A stretch of DNA of 64,000 nt from Rhizobium sp. ACO-34A. Its GTDB lineage: Bacteria; Pseudomonadota; Alphaproteobacteria; Rhizobiales; Rhizobiaceae. Made by a program: the position numbers and the translations under genes. Below are positions 53,423 through 61,622 of the stretch, piece after piece (the first letter of the stretch is position 1; the number at the start of each line of letters is the position of its first letter). The notes under the pieces were generated by a model. It was not told where the DNA came from. It was given only the letters and a program-made list of their open reading frames with translations, and made no database searches. The DNA lies in contig CP021371.1 in the NCBI GenBank assembly GCA_002600635.1, forward strand, positions 1,987,001 to 2,051,000, written 5' to 3'.

Positions 53423-54000
53423 GCCAATTTTCTCCTTTCAATATTTCGGGGAACTTCGACGCCCTGAGGTCCGACAGGACCGAAGGAATGATGGTCTTCG
53501 ATTAGAAGAGCATCATGCACAGCATGTGCCAATTCACCCGGCAAGCCGGTATCTGGTTCAACTTCAACGGTTCTTTCCTTGGTTATGGGGTTGAATTCTC
53601 GACGCCCCCCCGTTGAATTTTCGTCACCCCGACCCGTTGAATTTTCGTCACTGACACCCCGTTGAATTTCCAACGCCCTGTCCACATCAAAAGCGAATTG
53701 ATTGGTCTTCCCTGGCCCGCGAGACTCCGTGTTGATGAGACCGAGCCTGACCAGCAACCGGGCGCCGTCGCGTACCGTGGATTCAGGCATTCCAAGCGCT
53801 TGAGCTACTTTTGTGTAGGATGGAAAACAACGACCGGATTTCCGGTTCAAGAACTGATCTGCGAGCAATAAGCCAACTCGGAGCGAGCTAGCAGGGAGAT
53901 CCGCCAACGCCAAGCCAATACGCCAATTGCGCAAGTCTTCTGCAGTGTATGCGAAGTGCTCGTCAGGCTTGCCTTTTTCAAACACTGGATCTATTTTCAC
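53419..54000 (-). CDS. Lambda O-like replication initiator (HTH)
   Basis: A 193-residue protein. Residues 20-110 form a winged-helix domain (NWRIGLALADLPASSLRVGL and FPSYTKVAQALGMPESTVRD), as in phage O-type and plasmid replication proteins. Residues 111-145 are encoded by DNA that contains four iteron-like repeats (53588-53675), the arrangement seen in lambda O, where the origin lies within the gene. It is followed by the DUF6074-like gene with a 4-base overlap. No helicase-loader partner is recognised. Confidence 0.7.
   Translation of the reverse strand: MKIDPVFEKGKPDEHFAYTAEDLRNWRIGLALADLPASSLRVGLLLADQFLNRKSGRCFPSYTKVAQALGMPESTVRDGARLLVRLGLINTESRGPGKTNQFAFDVDRALEIQRGVSDENSTGRGDENSTGGRREFNPITKERTVEVEPDTGLPGELAHAVHDALLIEDHHSFGPVGPQGVEVPRNIERRKLA
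53588..53675. repeat. Four iteron-like repeats: candidate replication origin
   Basis: The core GTTGAATTYTC-like sequence begins at 53590, 53612, 53636 and 53661 (spacings 22, 24 and 25 bases). The four copies fall in different reading frames of the O-like gene, so conservation is at the DNA level. This fits initiator-binding iterons. Confidence 0.7.
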
Positions 54001-54063
54001 GTTCTGTTCTCATTCTTGGCTGGCCGATCGTGCAATGATCGAGCCGGCCGTTTCTTTGCCTGA

Positions 54064-54285
54064 TCAGACGGGATGAGCGGCCATCTCTCGCTTGATGTAC
54101 GCGACGCCGGACGGTGTGAATTTCACCAGATTACCCGTTTCGACTTTGCCGTTTGGGTATTGAATCAGGGTTGGTTGGTTGATCGCATAACCCGCTGCGA
54201 CGACGTGCGGGGCGGCAAAGTATGTGTAGTCATCGCCGGCGGCGTCCCGGCCGTGTTTGTCGACCTTAATAATCTGCAGGGTCAT
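54064..54285 (-). CDS. Hypothetical early protein (73 aa)
   Basis: A 73-residue protein, MTLQIIKVDKHGRDAAGDDY onward, with a strand-rich centre and GVAYIKREMAAHPV at the end. It overlaps the stop of the next upstream gene by four bases. No family is recognised. Confidence 0.55.
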   Translation of the reverse strand: MTLQIIKVDKHGRDAAGDDYTYFAAPHVVAAGYAINQPTLIQYPNGKVETGNLVKFTPSGVAYIKREMAAHPV

Positions 54286-54503
54286 ACAGCGGGGGCCCCT
54301 TGCGTAAGTACCGACAAGCGGCGTTCAACATCAGCAACCTTCATGTCGAAGCGATCTCCATCAATCACCGTGTTCGACGAGATGTAGATCAGCTGGTAAC
54401 CGCCGAGATTATCAGGGGAGTTGCGGCGCCATGTGGATTTAAAAAAGCGGAGGTCGTGCTTCTTGGCGAGACGACGAAGGCGGTTAACTTCACGATTGCT
54501 CAT
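54282..54503 (-). CDS. Hypothetical basic early protein (73 aa)
   Basis: A 73-residue basic protein, MSNREVNRLRRLAKKHDLRF onward, with a central YQLIYISSNTVIDG segment. It overlaps the excisionase-like gene by 14 bases and is followed by another small gene with a 4-base overlap. Size and charge would suit a nucleic-acid-binding role, but this is a guess. Confidence 0.55.
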   Translation of the reverse strand: MSNREVNRLRRLAKKHDLRFFKSTWRRNSPDNLGGYQLIYISSNTVIDGDRFDMKVADVERRLSVLTQGAPAV

Positions 54504-54723
54504 CTGGTCCTCCTCTATTGAATTTTGACAGGTAGGCTTGCACCACAGACTGACGCCAGCGGATCATTTTCGGGCCGACACGCTCACCTTTTGGGAGATG
54601 TCCGGCTTTGACATGGTTGTAGAGAGTCGCAGCGCTGCAGCCGATCAGACTGCAAATCTGCTTAGCGGATAGGTAGGGATCACGCGTAATATCCGACGCG
54701 CCCGGATGAACTGGGTTCGACAA
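54490..54723 (-). CDS. AlpA-like excisionase / regulator
   Basis: A 77-residue MerR-type helix-turn-helix protein of the AlpA/excisionase class: YLSAKQICSLIGCSAATLYN, then HVKAGHLPKGERVGPKMIRW. Such proteins direct excision and control satellite or prophage early genes. It is separated from the integrase by 137 bases and starts the early operon. Confidence 0.82.
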   Translation of the reverse strand: MSNPVHPGASDITRDPYLSAKQICSLIGCSAATLYNHVKAGHLPKGERVGPKMIRWRQSVVQAYLSKFNRGGPDEQS

Positions 54724-54860
54724 GTTTCACAAAGCTATGTGAACTGCTCAAGCCTCAACCCGAAGGTGGCAGGAGCGCCCGCGACGGGGCCGGACATTGT
54801 CCGGTTGTCGGCATCCTTTATCCAACAACAGCAGCAAACATATCACGATTTTTATAAAAG

Positions 54861-56225
54861 TCAAACGATTTCGCGCCTAAAGGGCAGCGCAATCTTCTGC
54901 AACTCAGCTTGACGCCATTCCATGGAACCGCCCTGCCCATAGGCAGGTCTATCGTTCGAATGGCCCATGAGGATCATCCGGAGTTCGGTGTCTAGACCCG
55001 CCACCTTCATTCTGTCCTCAAAGGCATGTCTGAACGAGTAGATCTTGTGGCTTGGCGTCTCGAATAGATTGTTTTCCTTAAAGAATTTGTTCAAGGCGCC
55101 GGACAGGGAATCGCCCCGGTCTGAATATCGTGGGAAGCCGTTCGGGTGCCTCTTGAACACCTCGAGCGCGACACCGACCAGTGGAATACGCCTTGTCGAT
55201 GATCTCGTCTTGATTTCCCGCGGCGCGTCTGGATCAGCCACGGCGCGTATGTCAATGTGCGGCACCGCGTGGTCGAGCACGATCTGCTCAGGCCTCAAAT
55301 TGCATAGCTCGGATGGTCTACAGCCTGTCTCGATCAAAGCAAGGACAATGCCGCGCGCTTCGGCATTCAGGCCAGCCAACGCACCAGGGGCGAGGATCTT
55401 GTCCCGAAGCCATCGGACGGAGAACGGCGGACGTGTGCGGGTGGACGCATCCTTGAAGCTCAAACCGTCAAACGGGTTTTTGATATCGTCCTGGCCGATA
55501 TGGCGATGGAATGCAGACCACAAAACCCTCAATGAACCGATGTCCCGATTTCCACTGTTGGCAGAGTGGGTTGGCTTGCCTGTCTTCGGTGCGATACGCT
55601 TCCGCCAAAAGTCATAAAACTTGCGGGCTTCGTCGCGGCCGATTGCGTTCAAGGCAAGGTCGCCGACCTCAGCAATGAAGTTGTCGACTGCCCGCTGTTT
55701 GAGCGCCGTCCAATGCGCGCGCTGATTGCGCGACTTACCCCGGATCTCGGAAGCGGCAATCTCTTCCAAATAGACCCTCTGTGCTTGGCTGATCGTGACG
55801 GGCGGTGTCGGGACGGTTCCCAGAACGGCAGCGGCACCAGTGGAGGCTAGGGGAAGGGGCTGCAGCGCCCGCAGGCGGGCGAGGATGCTTTCCCCGCTCT
55901 CCTGCGCCAGCAGTGAGCCCGTGTGGCGATAGGTGAAGCCCAATGCTCGGGAGACCGTCTGCGCCTGCTGTAGGCGGGCCATATGGTCACCCTCTACCCC
56001 AAGCGTGAGGGCTGCCCATAGCTCATCGTCCGCCCTCTCCAAGACGTCCCGTTGTGCCCTGGCCTGTGCTAGGTCGTCGGTATGGAGAGCGGTTCGGATC
56101 AGAGGGAAACGGCTGTCGATGCCGGCGAACTCCTTCGGAACGCGCCGGCTGTACGTGAACCAACCATTCCGATTGAGCAAAAACCTGTCCCGATGGTGCG
56201 TCGAACTCTTCCTAGGCATCGGCAA
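54861..56225 (-). CDS. int: Tyrosine integrase
   Basis: A 454-residue phage-type tyrosine recombinase. The SAM-like core-binding domain lies near residues 150-250 and the catalytic domain near 270-445. Catalytic residues visible are Arg in ETGCRPSELCNL, Arg and His in YSFRHAFEDRM, His in MGHSND and the Tyr nucleophile in RPAYGQGG. The HxxR box reads YSFR, with Tyr in place of the first His. It starts at ATG 56225, 112 bases from the tRNA-Leu end and the right attachment site. Confidence 0.92.
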   Translation of the reverse strand: MPMPRKSSTHHRDRFLLNRNGWFTYSRRVPKEFAGIDSRFPLIRTALHTDDLAQARAQRDVLERADDELWAALTLGVEGDHMARLQQAQTVSRALGFTYRHTGSLLAQESGESILARLRALQPLPLASTGAAAVLGTVPTPPVTISQAQRVYLEEIAASEIRGKSRNQRAHWTALKQRAVDNFIAEVGDLALNAIGRDEARKFYDFWRKRIAPKTGKPTHSANSGNRDIGSLRVLWSAFHRHIGQDDIKNPFDGLSFKDASTRTRPPFSVRWLRDKILAPGALAGLNAEARGIVLALIETGCRPSELCNLRPEQIVLDHAVPHIDIRAVADPDAPREIKTRSSTRRIPLVGVALEVFKRHPNGFPRYSDRGDSLSGALNKFFKENNLFETPSHKIYSFRHAFEDRMKVAGLDTELRMILMGHSNDRPAYGQGGSMEWRQAELQKIALPFRREIV

Positions 56226-56278
56226 ATCACCCCGTGAATCGCGCTATGTATCACGCGAAAGAGCGATATCCGCAAGCG

Positions 56279-56313
56279 AAAGCCCCTGTGTTTATTGATT
56301 TTTCAGGGCTTTT
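56279..56313 (-). terminator. Hairpin between the integrase and tRNA-Leu
   Basis: AAGCCCCTG- and CAGGGCTT-type arms around an AT-rich loop. On the minus strand it lies downstream of tRNA-Leu and ends in GGGGCTTTC. It could end the tRNA transcript inside the element. Confidence 0.35.
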
Positions 56314-56336
56314 CGGAATATTAGAAGGGCCTTTTC

Positions 56337-56350
56337 GTGCGGACGGCGGG
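56337..56350. repeat. Candidate right attachment site
   Basis: GTGCGGACGGCGGG, identical to 39313-39326. It overlaps the acceptor stem and T-arm at the 3' end of tRNA-Leu, the classic target of tyrosine integrases. Confidence 0.78.
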
Positions 56351-56420
56351 GATCGAACCCGCATAGCCTAAGGCTGAGAGATTTTAAGTCTCTTGCGTCT
56401 ACCAGTTTCGCCACGTCCGC
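56338..56420 (-). tRNA. tRNA-Leu(UAA)
   Basis: On the minus strand, acceptor arms GCGGACG and CGTCCGC enclose a D-arm, an anticodon arm AGAGA-CTTAAAA-TCTCT with anticodon TAA, a long variable arm and a T-arm with GGTTCGATCC. The long variable arm fits a class II leucine tRNA. CCA is not encoded. Its 3' end is the integration site of the element and is intact. Confidence 0.95.
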
Positions 56421-56547
56421 GCGGGCTTCTATGTCCAGCACTTGGCGGATTCGGTCAAGTACCGGTGTCCCCGAATGTGTTCGGCTGAAGCGCCCTTGCT
56501 TGAGTCCGGATCATATGATTTGCGGCAACTCCGCAGACCGAACCCGC

Positions 56548-57144
56548 TCAGCGGTGGGCGACGACCGTGAAGGGTTGTTCGACACTGGTGGATTTCTGGG
56601 CGAGCGTGTCGTTGATCGTGTAGCGCAGGCGATAGGCCCCGGCTGCTGCGCCATCGATATCGAGGGTGAGGTGGGTGTACATCTCCTGGTTCCGGGCATA
56701 GCCCGCGAACGAGAAGGTGCCGAAATTCTTCTGGCTGGCCAGCGTTTCGCCCTTGCTGTCGATCAGTTCGAAATCGACGGTGAAGTTGGAATGCTGCAGC
56801 CCGTCCTCCTCTCTTTTCCAGTTGAGGCCGATGAGCTCCACATAGGTGATCAACGGCTCTCCGGGTTCGAAGACAGGTTCCTTCCGCGGCTTGTAGGCGC
56901 CGTAGCCCTTCGGCCTTTCGGTCACGAAGACTGCCTTCCCGACGGTAAGGGGCAGGAGGCCGCCGAAATCGGCGAAGGCGTCACGCATCGCTTCGAATGC
57001 ACCGACGAAATCGCTCTTGTCCGCCTTCTTCTCGGCTTCCGCCGCAGCGGTGGCAAGCATTCCGGCGGATGCTGTCGAAGCCAGCAGGGTGACAGATACC
57101 GCGATTGCAGCAAGTTTCGGCCTGTTGCCTGTGATTTTCCTCAT
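56548..57144 (-). CDS. Secreted protein of unknown function
   Basis: A 198-residue exported protein. Residues 1-24 are a signal peptide (MRKITGNRPKLAAIAVSVTL, ending near ASA). The mature part contains TYVELIGLNWKREEDGLQHS and a beta-rich C-terminus (YRLRYTINDTLAQKSTSVEQ). No family is recognised. It lies between tRNA-Leu and trkH on the same strand as both. Confidence 0.7.
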   Translation of the reverse strand: MRKITGNRPKLAAIAVSVTLLASTASAGMLATAAAEAEKKADKSDFVGAFEAMRDAFADFGGLLPLTVGKAVFVTERPKGYGAYKPRKEPVFEPGEPLITYVELIGLNWKREEDGLQHSNFTVDFELIDSKGETLASQKNFGTFSFAGYARNQEMYTHLTLDIDGAAAGAYRLRYTINDTLAQKSTSVEQPFTVVAHR

Positions 57145-57230
57145 GTGCACGACATCCCCGCCTGCGAGTCACCCGCGCCAAGTCTGGAAGAAAGCGGCGC
57201 GACGTCAAGCGGGAAGGGCCGACACTTTCG

Positions 57231-58718
57231 TCAGTTGCGCCAGAAGATCGGCATCAGCAGCACGAGTACGGTGAGAATTTCGAGACGTCCGAGCAGCATC
57301 AGGATGGACATCAGGTAGAGTTCGGGATCGGCGAAACTCGAAAAGTTTCCGACAGGTCCGATCAGCGGGCTGACGCCTGGGCCGACATTCGAGAGTGCCG
57401 TGATGACGGAGGAGGTCGACGTCAACATGTCATAGCCCAGCGCGGCCATCGCCATGCTGCCAAGCACCCAGAGGAAGATGTAGGCACTGAAGAACAGGAA
57501 GACGGTCCGTTGCGTCTCGGCATCGACGGTCTGGTTGCCGTAGCGCACCGAATAAACTGCATTGGGGTAGATCAGCTTCTTCAGGCCTGTGCCAAGGATG
57601 TTGAACAGGATGATGAAGCGGTAGGCCTTGATGCCGCCGGCCGTGGATCCCGAGCAGCCGCCGATGAAGGTGGCGAAAAACGCGGCCATGACGGTGAACG
57701 GTCCCCATCCGAGATAGTCCTGGCTGGCGAAGCCGGACGTGGACAGGATGGAGGAGAAGTTGAAGAAGGCATGCGTCAGCGCATCATGGAAAGGCTCACC
57801 GTTGCGCAGGTGGTTATAGACCGCAGCCGACACGGAGAAGGCGCTGAGATAGCCGAGAAAGACGCCGATCTGCGGATCGCGCAATGCATCCAGACGGCCG
57901 CGAACCGCCAGCACGATCAGGATGGAGAACGGCAGGCTCGATATCGTCATGAAGAAGGTGGAAACCCACAACACCGCATCGCCGTCGAAAAAGTCGAACG
58001 ATGAGTCGTGCGTCGAAAAGCCGGCCGTGGCGACGGTCGCGAGAGCGTGGTTGATCGCGTCGAAGCGGCTCATTCCGGCAAGCCCATAACAGATGGCGCA
58101 GGCGATCGTGATACCGACATAGATGGCGATGAACGCGCGGGTGAAGGTCGCGAGACGTGCGAACGGCTTGTCGCTGGTGTCGGAGGATTCCATCTTGAAG
58201 AAGGACATGCCGCCGACGCGCAGGTAGGGGAGCACGAACAATCCGAGAGCGACGATGCCGATGCCGCCGAGCCAGGCAAGCAGCGAGCGCCACATCAGCA
58301 GTCCCGGCGGCATCGAATCAAGTCCGACGATGACCGTCGAACCCGTGGTGGTGACACCCGAGATGGATTCGAACAGCGCCTGGGCAAAATTGAGATTAGC
58401 CTCGGAAAACATGAACGGTATCGCGCCGGCCAGCGAGAATACGGCCCAGAGCACGTTCACCAGCAGGAAGCCTAGCCTCTTGGTGAAGGGCGGCGGCGTT
58501 CCGCGTGTCGCCATCCCGGCAAGCAGCGACAATCCCCCGACCATGAAGGCGCAGGTCGTGAAGACACGCCAGTCCGGGTGGCCGTAGTAGAGATCGACCA
58601 TCGCCGGAACCAGCATTGCGATCGAAAGATAGAGCCCGCAAAGGGAGGCGATGTAGACAACGGCTCGGAGGGAGTTGGCGTTCAAGGATGGGAACCCGGT
58701 TTTCGAGGTCGTGCGCAA
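57231..58718 (-). CDS. trkH: Potassium uptake protein TrkH
   Basis: A 495-residue membrane channel of the Trk/Ktr potassium uptake system, with about ten to twelve membrane segments. Selectivity-filter-like regions are visible: SGVTTTGSTVI, TVATAGFSTHDSS, NFSSILSTSGFASQDYLG and ITALSNVGPGVSPLIG. FIGGCSGSTAGGIKAYR is the conserved gating region. The start is probably TTG at 58718 and is uncertain. It is divergent from ilvA. TrkA is not in the window. Confidence 0.9.
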   Translation of the reverse strand: MRTTSKTGFPSLNANSLRAVVYIASLCGLYLSIAMLVPAMVDLYYGHPDWRVFTTCAFMVGGLSLLAGMATRGTPPPFTKRLGFLLVNVLWAVFSLAGAIPFMFSEANLNFAQALFESISGVTTTGSTVIVGLDSMPPGLLMWRSLLAWLGGIGIVALGLFVLPYLRVGGMSFFKMESSDTSDKPFARLATFTRAFIAIYVGITIACAICYGLAGMSRFDAINHALATVATAGFSTHDSSFDFFDGDAVLWVSTFFMTISSLPFSILIVLAVRGRLDALRDPQIGVFLGYLSAFSVSAAVYNHLRNGEPFHDALTHAFFNFSSILSTSGFASQDYLGWGPFTVMAAFFATFIGGCSGSTAGGIKAYRFIILFNILGTGLKKLIYPNAVYSVRYGNQTVDAETQRTVFLFFSAYIFLWVLGSMAMAALGYDMLTSTSSVITALSNVGPGVSPLIGPVGNFSSFADPELYLMSILMLLGRLEILTVLVLLMPIFWRN

Positions 58719-58778
58719 ACAGGCTTTGTCTCCGCCGCCTGTCTATGCCATAGCGAGACCGACCCGAAAATTCAACGG

Positions 58779-60038
58779 ATGGAAAAAGTGACGCACAAGG
58801 ACGTCGAGGCAGCGCTGGAAGCCATGCGGGGTCTGTTCCCCGCCACACCGCTGCAGTTCAACGAGCATCTGAGCGCCCGCTACGGCGCAAATGTTTACCT
58901 GAAACGCGAGGATCTGACGCCGGTTCGCTCCTACAAGATCCGCGGCGCGTTCAACTTCCTGCGCAAGATCGTGGCGGATGGAGCCGAGGGCAAGACCTTC
59001 GTCTGCGCCTCCGCAGGCAACCACGCCCAGGGGTTCGCCTTCGTCTGCAGGCACTTCGGCGTGCCGGGCATCGTTTTCATGCCGGTCACCACGCCGCAGC
59101 AGAAGATCGACAAGACCCGTGTGTTCGGTGGCGAATTCATCACCATCCGCCTGTTCGGCGATATCTTCGACCAGTGCTATGCGGCGGCGCGGGAGCATGT
59201 CGAGGCAATCGGCGGCTATATGGTGCCGCCTTTCGATCATGACGATATCATCGAGGGGCAGGCGACGGTTGCGGCCGAGATCGCGGAACAGTTGCCCGAG
59301 GATGTAACGCCTGATCTCGTCATCGTTCCGGTTGGCGGCGGTGGCCTGTCGGCTGGCGTCACCGGCTATCTGGCGGATCGCCTTGGCCGGGATGCCTTCC
59401 TCTTTTGCGAGCCTGCCGGTGCACCGAGCCTCAGGAAAAGCCTTGAGGCGGGCGAGATCGTCACGTTGCCGAAGGTCGACAATTTCGTCGATGGCGCAGC
59501 CGTTGCCCGGATTGGTGATCTGAATTTCGCTGCCCTCAGAGGATTTTCCCCCGAGCAGGTGATGATCGTGCCCGAAAACGCGATCTGCGTAACGATGACC
59601 GACATGCTCAATGTCGAAGGCGTGGTGCTGGAACCTGCGGGCGCCCTTTCTATCGCTGCACTCGATCTTCTGCCGCGTGAGCGGATTGAGGGCAAGACGG
59701 TGGTTGCGGTCGTTTCCGGCGGCAATTTCGATTTCGAGCGCCTCCCCGACGTCAAGGAACGCGCGATGCGATATGCGGGGCTGAAGAAATACTTTATCCT
59801 GCGCCTGCCGCAACGTCCGGGCGCGCTTCGCGATTTCCTCAATCTGCTGGGTCCCGACGACGACATCGCCCGCTTCGAATACCTGAAGAAATCCGCCCGC
59901 AATTTCGGTTCGATCCTGATTGGTATCGAAACGAACCGGCGGGAGAACTTCGCCGAACTGGCGAGCCGGTTCGAAACGGCGCGTCTCGGTTACGAGGATA
60001 TCACCGAGAACGAGATCCTCGCCAACCTCATCATCTGA
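58779..60038 (+). CDS. ilvA: Threonine ammonia-lyase (threonine dehydratase)
   Basis: A 419-residue PLP enzyme that converts threonine to 2-oxobutanoate, the first step to isoleucine. The PLP lysine is in RSYKIRGAFN near residue 50; PVGGGGLSAG is the phosphate-binding loop near residue 184. Residues 325-419 form a single ACT-like regulatory domain (YFILRLPQRPGALRDFLNLL), so this is the short form. The ATG at 58779 has no strong ribosome-binding site. Its end overlaps the hydrolase gene on the other strand by eight bases. Confidence 0.92.
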   Translation: MEKVTHKDVEAALEAMRGLFPATPLQFNEHLSARYGANVYLKREDLTPVRSYKIRGAFNFLRKIVADGAEGKTFVCASAGNHAQGFAFVCRHFGVPGIVFMPVTTPQQKIDKTRVFGGEFITIRLFGDIFDQCYAAAREHVEAIGGYMVPPFDHDDIIEGQATVAAEIAEQLPEDVTPDLVIVPVGGGGLSAGVTGYLADRLGRDAFLFCEPAGAPSLRKSLEAGEIVTLPKVDNFVDGAAVARIGDLNFAALRGFSPEQVMIVPENAICVTMTDMLNVEGVVLEPAGALSIAALDLLPRERIEGKTVVAVVSGGNFDFERLPDVKERAMRYAGLKKYFILRLPQRPGALRDFLNLLGPDDDIARFEYLKKSARNFGSILIGIETNRRENFAELASRFETARLGYEDITENEILANLII

Positions 60039-60966
60039 GCGCGGGCAGTTCGCCGAGCCAATCGATGATCACCCGGGCAAGCGCTGTCGTCGTTTCAGGC
60101 GACAGCGCATCGCCGGCAATCACATGCCTCTCGGGATCGCCGACGGGGCCAGGGTCTAGCAACAGATGGGGTCCGCCCCAGCGGTTGGCGATAGCGACGG
60201 TCTTGTCGAAGCGAACGATCCTGTCGGATGGCGATTGGATAAAAAACGCTGGTGTTGCAATGGTTTCCACCCGGCAGTGGGCGGCGAGCTTCACGAGTTG
60301 CGCCATCGGGAGCAGGGCTTCCACGGGATAGGCAGTTGTCCAGAGCGTCGCGTGGGCGTCGTTCGACGGTTCGAATTTTCTATGCGATCCAAGAACGAGG
60401 CGGGCAATGCTGCGGGCGAAGGGAGCCGTCAGCAGAAATGCGCCGCGATTGGCGATGCCGTAGTTCGGCGACAGGAAGACCGTGGCTGTGACGCGGCCGG
60501 CAAACTGCGGCAGCGACATCGCGTAGGTGGTCAGTGAAGCACCGGTCGAGCAGGCCATCACCACGACCTTCTCACCGAGACGCTCGCCGATTGCCAGCGC
60601 TTCCGCATAGTCGTCGAGCCATGCCTCTATGCGGGCCTCGGCCATCGCGTCGCCTGAACGTCCATGGCCCGTTAGCCGGGTAAGGAAAAGGTTGGCGCCG
60701 AGCGAGGCCGCGACGAGGTCGGGCAGGGGGCGTGTCTCTCCAGCCGTCGCGGAAAAGCCGTGGATGTAGACGATCGAGATGCGGCTTTGCATCTTGCGGG
60801 CCGGATCGGCCCAGACTATCTGCTTGAGTGCATGGGGTCTGATATCCCCATATCTGGCCTCGGACAAAGCCAGATATTCATCCGGATCGGCCCCAATGGT
60901 CGCCGGATCAAAATGCGGACAAGGCCCGGCGCGACGGCGGGTGATCAGCGCGAATGGGCTCGACAT
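60031..60966 (-). CDS. Alpha/beta hydrolase
   Basis: A 311-residue alpha/beta hydrolase. VYIHGFSATAGETRPLPD carries the oxyanion region and TRLTGHGRSGDAM follows. The nucleophile elbow reads MACSTGASL, so the first glycine of GxSxG is alanine. The catalytic Asp is probably in IQSPSDRIVRFD and the His in DPERHVIAGDA. The substrate is unknown. It converges on ilvA with an eight-base overlap. Confidence 0.85.
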   Translation of the reverse strand: MSSPFALITRRRAGPCPHFDPATIGADPDEYLALSEARYGDIRPHALKQIVWADPARKMQSRISIVYIHGFSATAGETRPLPDLVAASLGANLFLTRLTGHGRSGDAMAEARIEAWLDDYAEALAIGERLGEKVVVMACSTGASLTTYAMSLPQFAGRVTATVFLSPNYGIANRGAFLLTAPFARSIARLVLGSHRKFEPSNDAHATLWTTAYPVEALLPMAQLVKLAAHCRVETIATPAFFIQSPSDRIVRFDKTVAIANRWGGPHLLLDPGPVGDPERHVIAGDALSPETTTALARVIIDWLGELPALR

Positions 60967-61158
60967 GGGTGGCCCGGTTCTGCTCCGTAGTTCGTTCGAG
61001 AGCGTAGCCTGTCACGTCGGAAAGACAAGATCGTGACCGCTCCTGTTAAGAGGAGGCGCCTCTTTTTCGGTTCCATGCTGAACGGATCTTCTGCAATTTC
61101 CGCTCTTCAAGACGTAGCGGGACTTTTTCTCCGCCACTCTATGTGGTAGCCAGTCGCC

Positions 61159-61482
61159 ATGGCTTCCTTTCTTTCGAACATCCTGTCCGTTTTCTCCGGT
61201 GGCTCCAAGGGAGCGGCACCGTCCGCGCCGGCTGCTGAGCCTCAGGCCTATCAGGAGTGCCTGATCCACGCCGCACCGATCCGCGAGGGTAGCCAGTATC
61301 GGCTGGCCGGAAAGATCGAGAAGCAGGTGAACGGCGAGACGCTTGAGCGCACCTTCATCCGGGCCGATATCTTCACGTCGCTCGATGACGCGCTCGAATG
61401 CACCTTCCGCAAGGCCCGCCAGATCATCGATCAGAACGGTGCGTCGCTGTTTTCCGATGGCGAGAAGTCACGCAACGTCTGA
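61159..61482 (+). CDS. HlyU-family protein
   Basis: A 107-residue protein of the HlyU family. CLIHAAPIREGSQYRLAGKI and FIRADIFTSLDDALECTFRK are characteristic, and the C-terminus ARQIIDQNGASLFSDGEKSR also fits. HlyU is a regulator in Vibrio, but most rhizobial members are uncharacterised. The gene lies between the hydrolase and the Amt-GGDEF fusion. Confidence 0.8.
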   Translation: MASFLSNILSVFSGGSKGAAPSAPAAEPQAYQECLIHAAPIREGSQYRLAGKIEKQVNGETLERTFIRADIFTSLDDALECTFRKARQIIDQNGASLFSDGEKSRNV

Positions 61483-61622
61483 CGGACGCCGATCTGCATC
61501 TGCGACCGCGTAGCGCATCGCGGGTTTTCCGCATCGCGAAAAACCGCCTGTCACGAACACGTAATCTTAAATGATTGCCGCTTGTATTGATCGATCAATA
61601 TCTTGTTGAATCGGTTCGCACC

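Larger units (their letters stand above)
39313..56350. mobile_element. Integrated tail-less phage-like element (candidate capsid-forming satellite)
   Basis: The segment between two copies of a 14-bp direct repeat, the right one inside the tRNA-Leu 3' end. It is about 17 kb. Almost all genes read leftward: integrase, AlpA-like factor, two small genes, O-like initiator with iterons, three small genes, a membrane peptide, an Ntn-like protein, portal, protease, capsid, two unknowns, HNH, connector, head closure, TerS, TerL, a zinc-finger protein, a fibre-like gene and a broken antirepressor. A rightward XRE gene lies at the left end. No tail tube, tape measure or endolysin is recognised. Confidence 0.8.

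Noticed and set aside
53588..53675. CRISPR-like array
   Set aside because: The repeats are short and irregularly spaced, lie within a gene, and have no cas genes nearby. Iterons fit better.
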